64,000 nucleotides of DNA, taken from Carettochelys insculpta. Its lineage: Eukaryota > Chordata > Testudines > Carettochelyidae. Each line of letters begins with the position of its first letter. The first letter of the stretch is position 1. Position numbers and translations under genes: made by a program. Of this stretch, positions 63,896 to 64,000 are shown piece by piece. The notes below the pieces were generated by a model, which ran no database searches, had not been told where the DNA came from, and saw only the letters and a program-made list of their open reading frames with translations. Location: assembly GCF_033958435.1 (NCBI RefSeq), contig NC_134138.1, positions 80,400,298 through 80,464,297 on the forward strand, given 5' to 3'.

Positions 63896-64000
63896 GTAAG
63901 ATGAGACACTTGTCAGTTAACTCTGATTTAACATGTTGGTTGAGCTTGCTGTATTTCTGATATTGCTTTTAGAAATATGTGGTTCAAATCCAGAACATGA

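Noticed and set aside
1..64000. CRISPR array, tRNA, rRNA or bacterial-type operon
   Set aside because: No regularly spaced direct repeats, no convincing cloverleaf, and the whole window has intron-exon vertebrate structure.

Overview
The window is vertebrate genomic DNA: a multi-exon gene with GT-AG introns, CR1-clade LINEs, hAT and Tc/mariner MITEs and long microsatellites. I read it as a non-avian sauropsid, most likely a turtle, because CR1 copies occur together with DIRS-like tyrosine-recombinase retrotransposons and palindromic MITEs. The species call is inference.

The single host gene is PRKDC (DNA-PKcs, the catalytic subunit of DNA-dependent protein kinase), on the + strand and running off both ends. 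I assign 32 consecutive coding exons (w1-w32, window numbering) between 645 and 63895, 4802 coding bases in all. Every exon has AG/GT borders, all intron phases agree, and no exon has a stop or frameshift, so the gene looks functional. The exons match roughly human residues 1593-3192: the HEAT-repeat cradle, the PQR (S2056) and ABCDE (T2609) autophosphorylation clusters, a DEVD caspase site, and the first part of the FAT domain. The N-terminal arm and the kinase domain lie outside the window.

The introns hold mostly mobile DNA. 0-25 kb: hAT MITEs (one with a perfect 8-bp target duplication at 47-254; another forming most of the 412-bp intron at 24717-25128), Tigger-like MITEs, CR1 pieces (one split by a hAT-like element at 12.1-12.8 kb), and foldback retroposons. 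25-40 kb: two long palindromic MITEs, a decayed DIRS element on + (27.2-29.1 kb) and another on - (38.5-40.4 kb), and a second hAT MITE with a perfect 8-bp duplication (32.7 kb). 41-60 kb: one 19-kb intron with a nested insertion. A minus-strand CR1 (about 42.08-49.87 kb) is split by a full-length DIRS-like element (about 43.18-49.23 kb) with inverted terminal repeats, an internal complementary region, gag, RT-RNase H and tyrosine recombinase, but with several frame breaks. Directly downstream is an APE-type LINE (about 50.3-54.08 kb) whose 1071-codon endonuclease-RT frame has no stop but also no upstream in-frame ATG. At 58.24-58.80 kb a retroposon forms a near-perfect 250-bp inverted repeat.

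I found no RNA genes, no CRISPR array, no bacterial or viral operon, and no second host gene. The most unusual points are the nested DIRS element with its circle-junction-like repeat, the intact LINE frame, and the repeated foldback architecture of one retroposon family.
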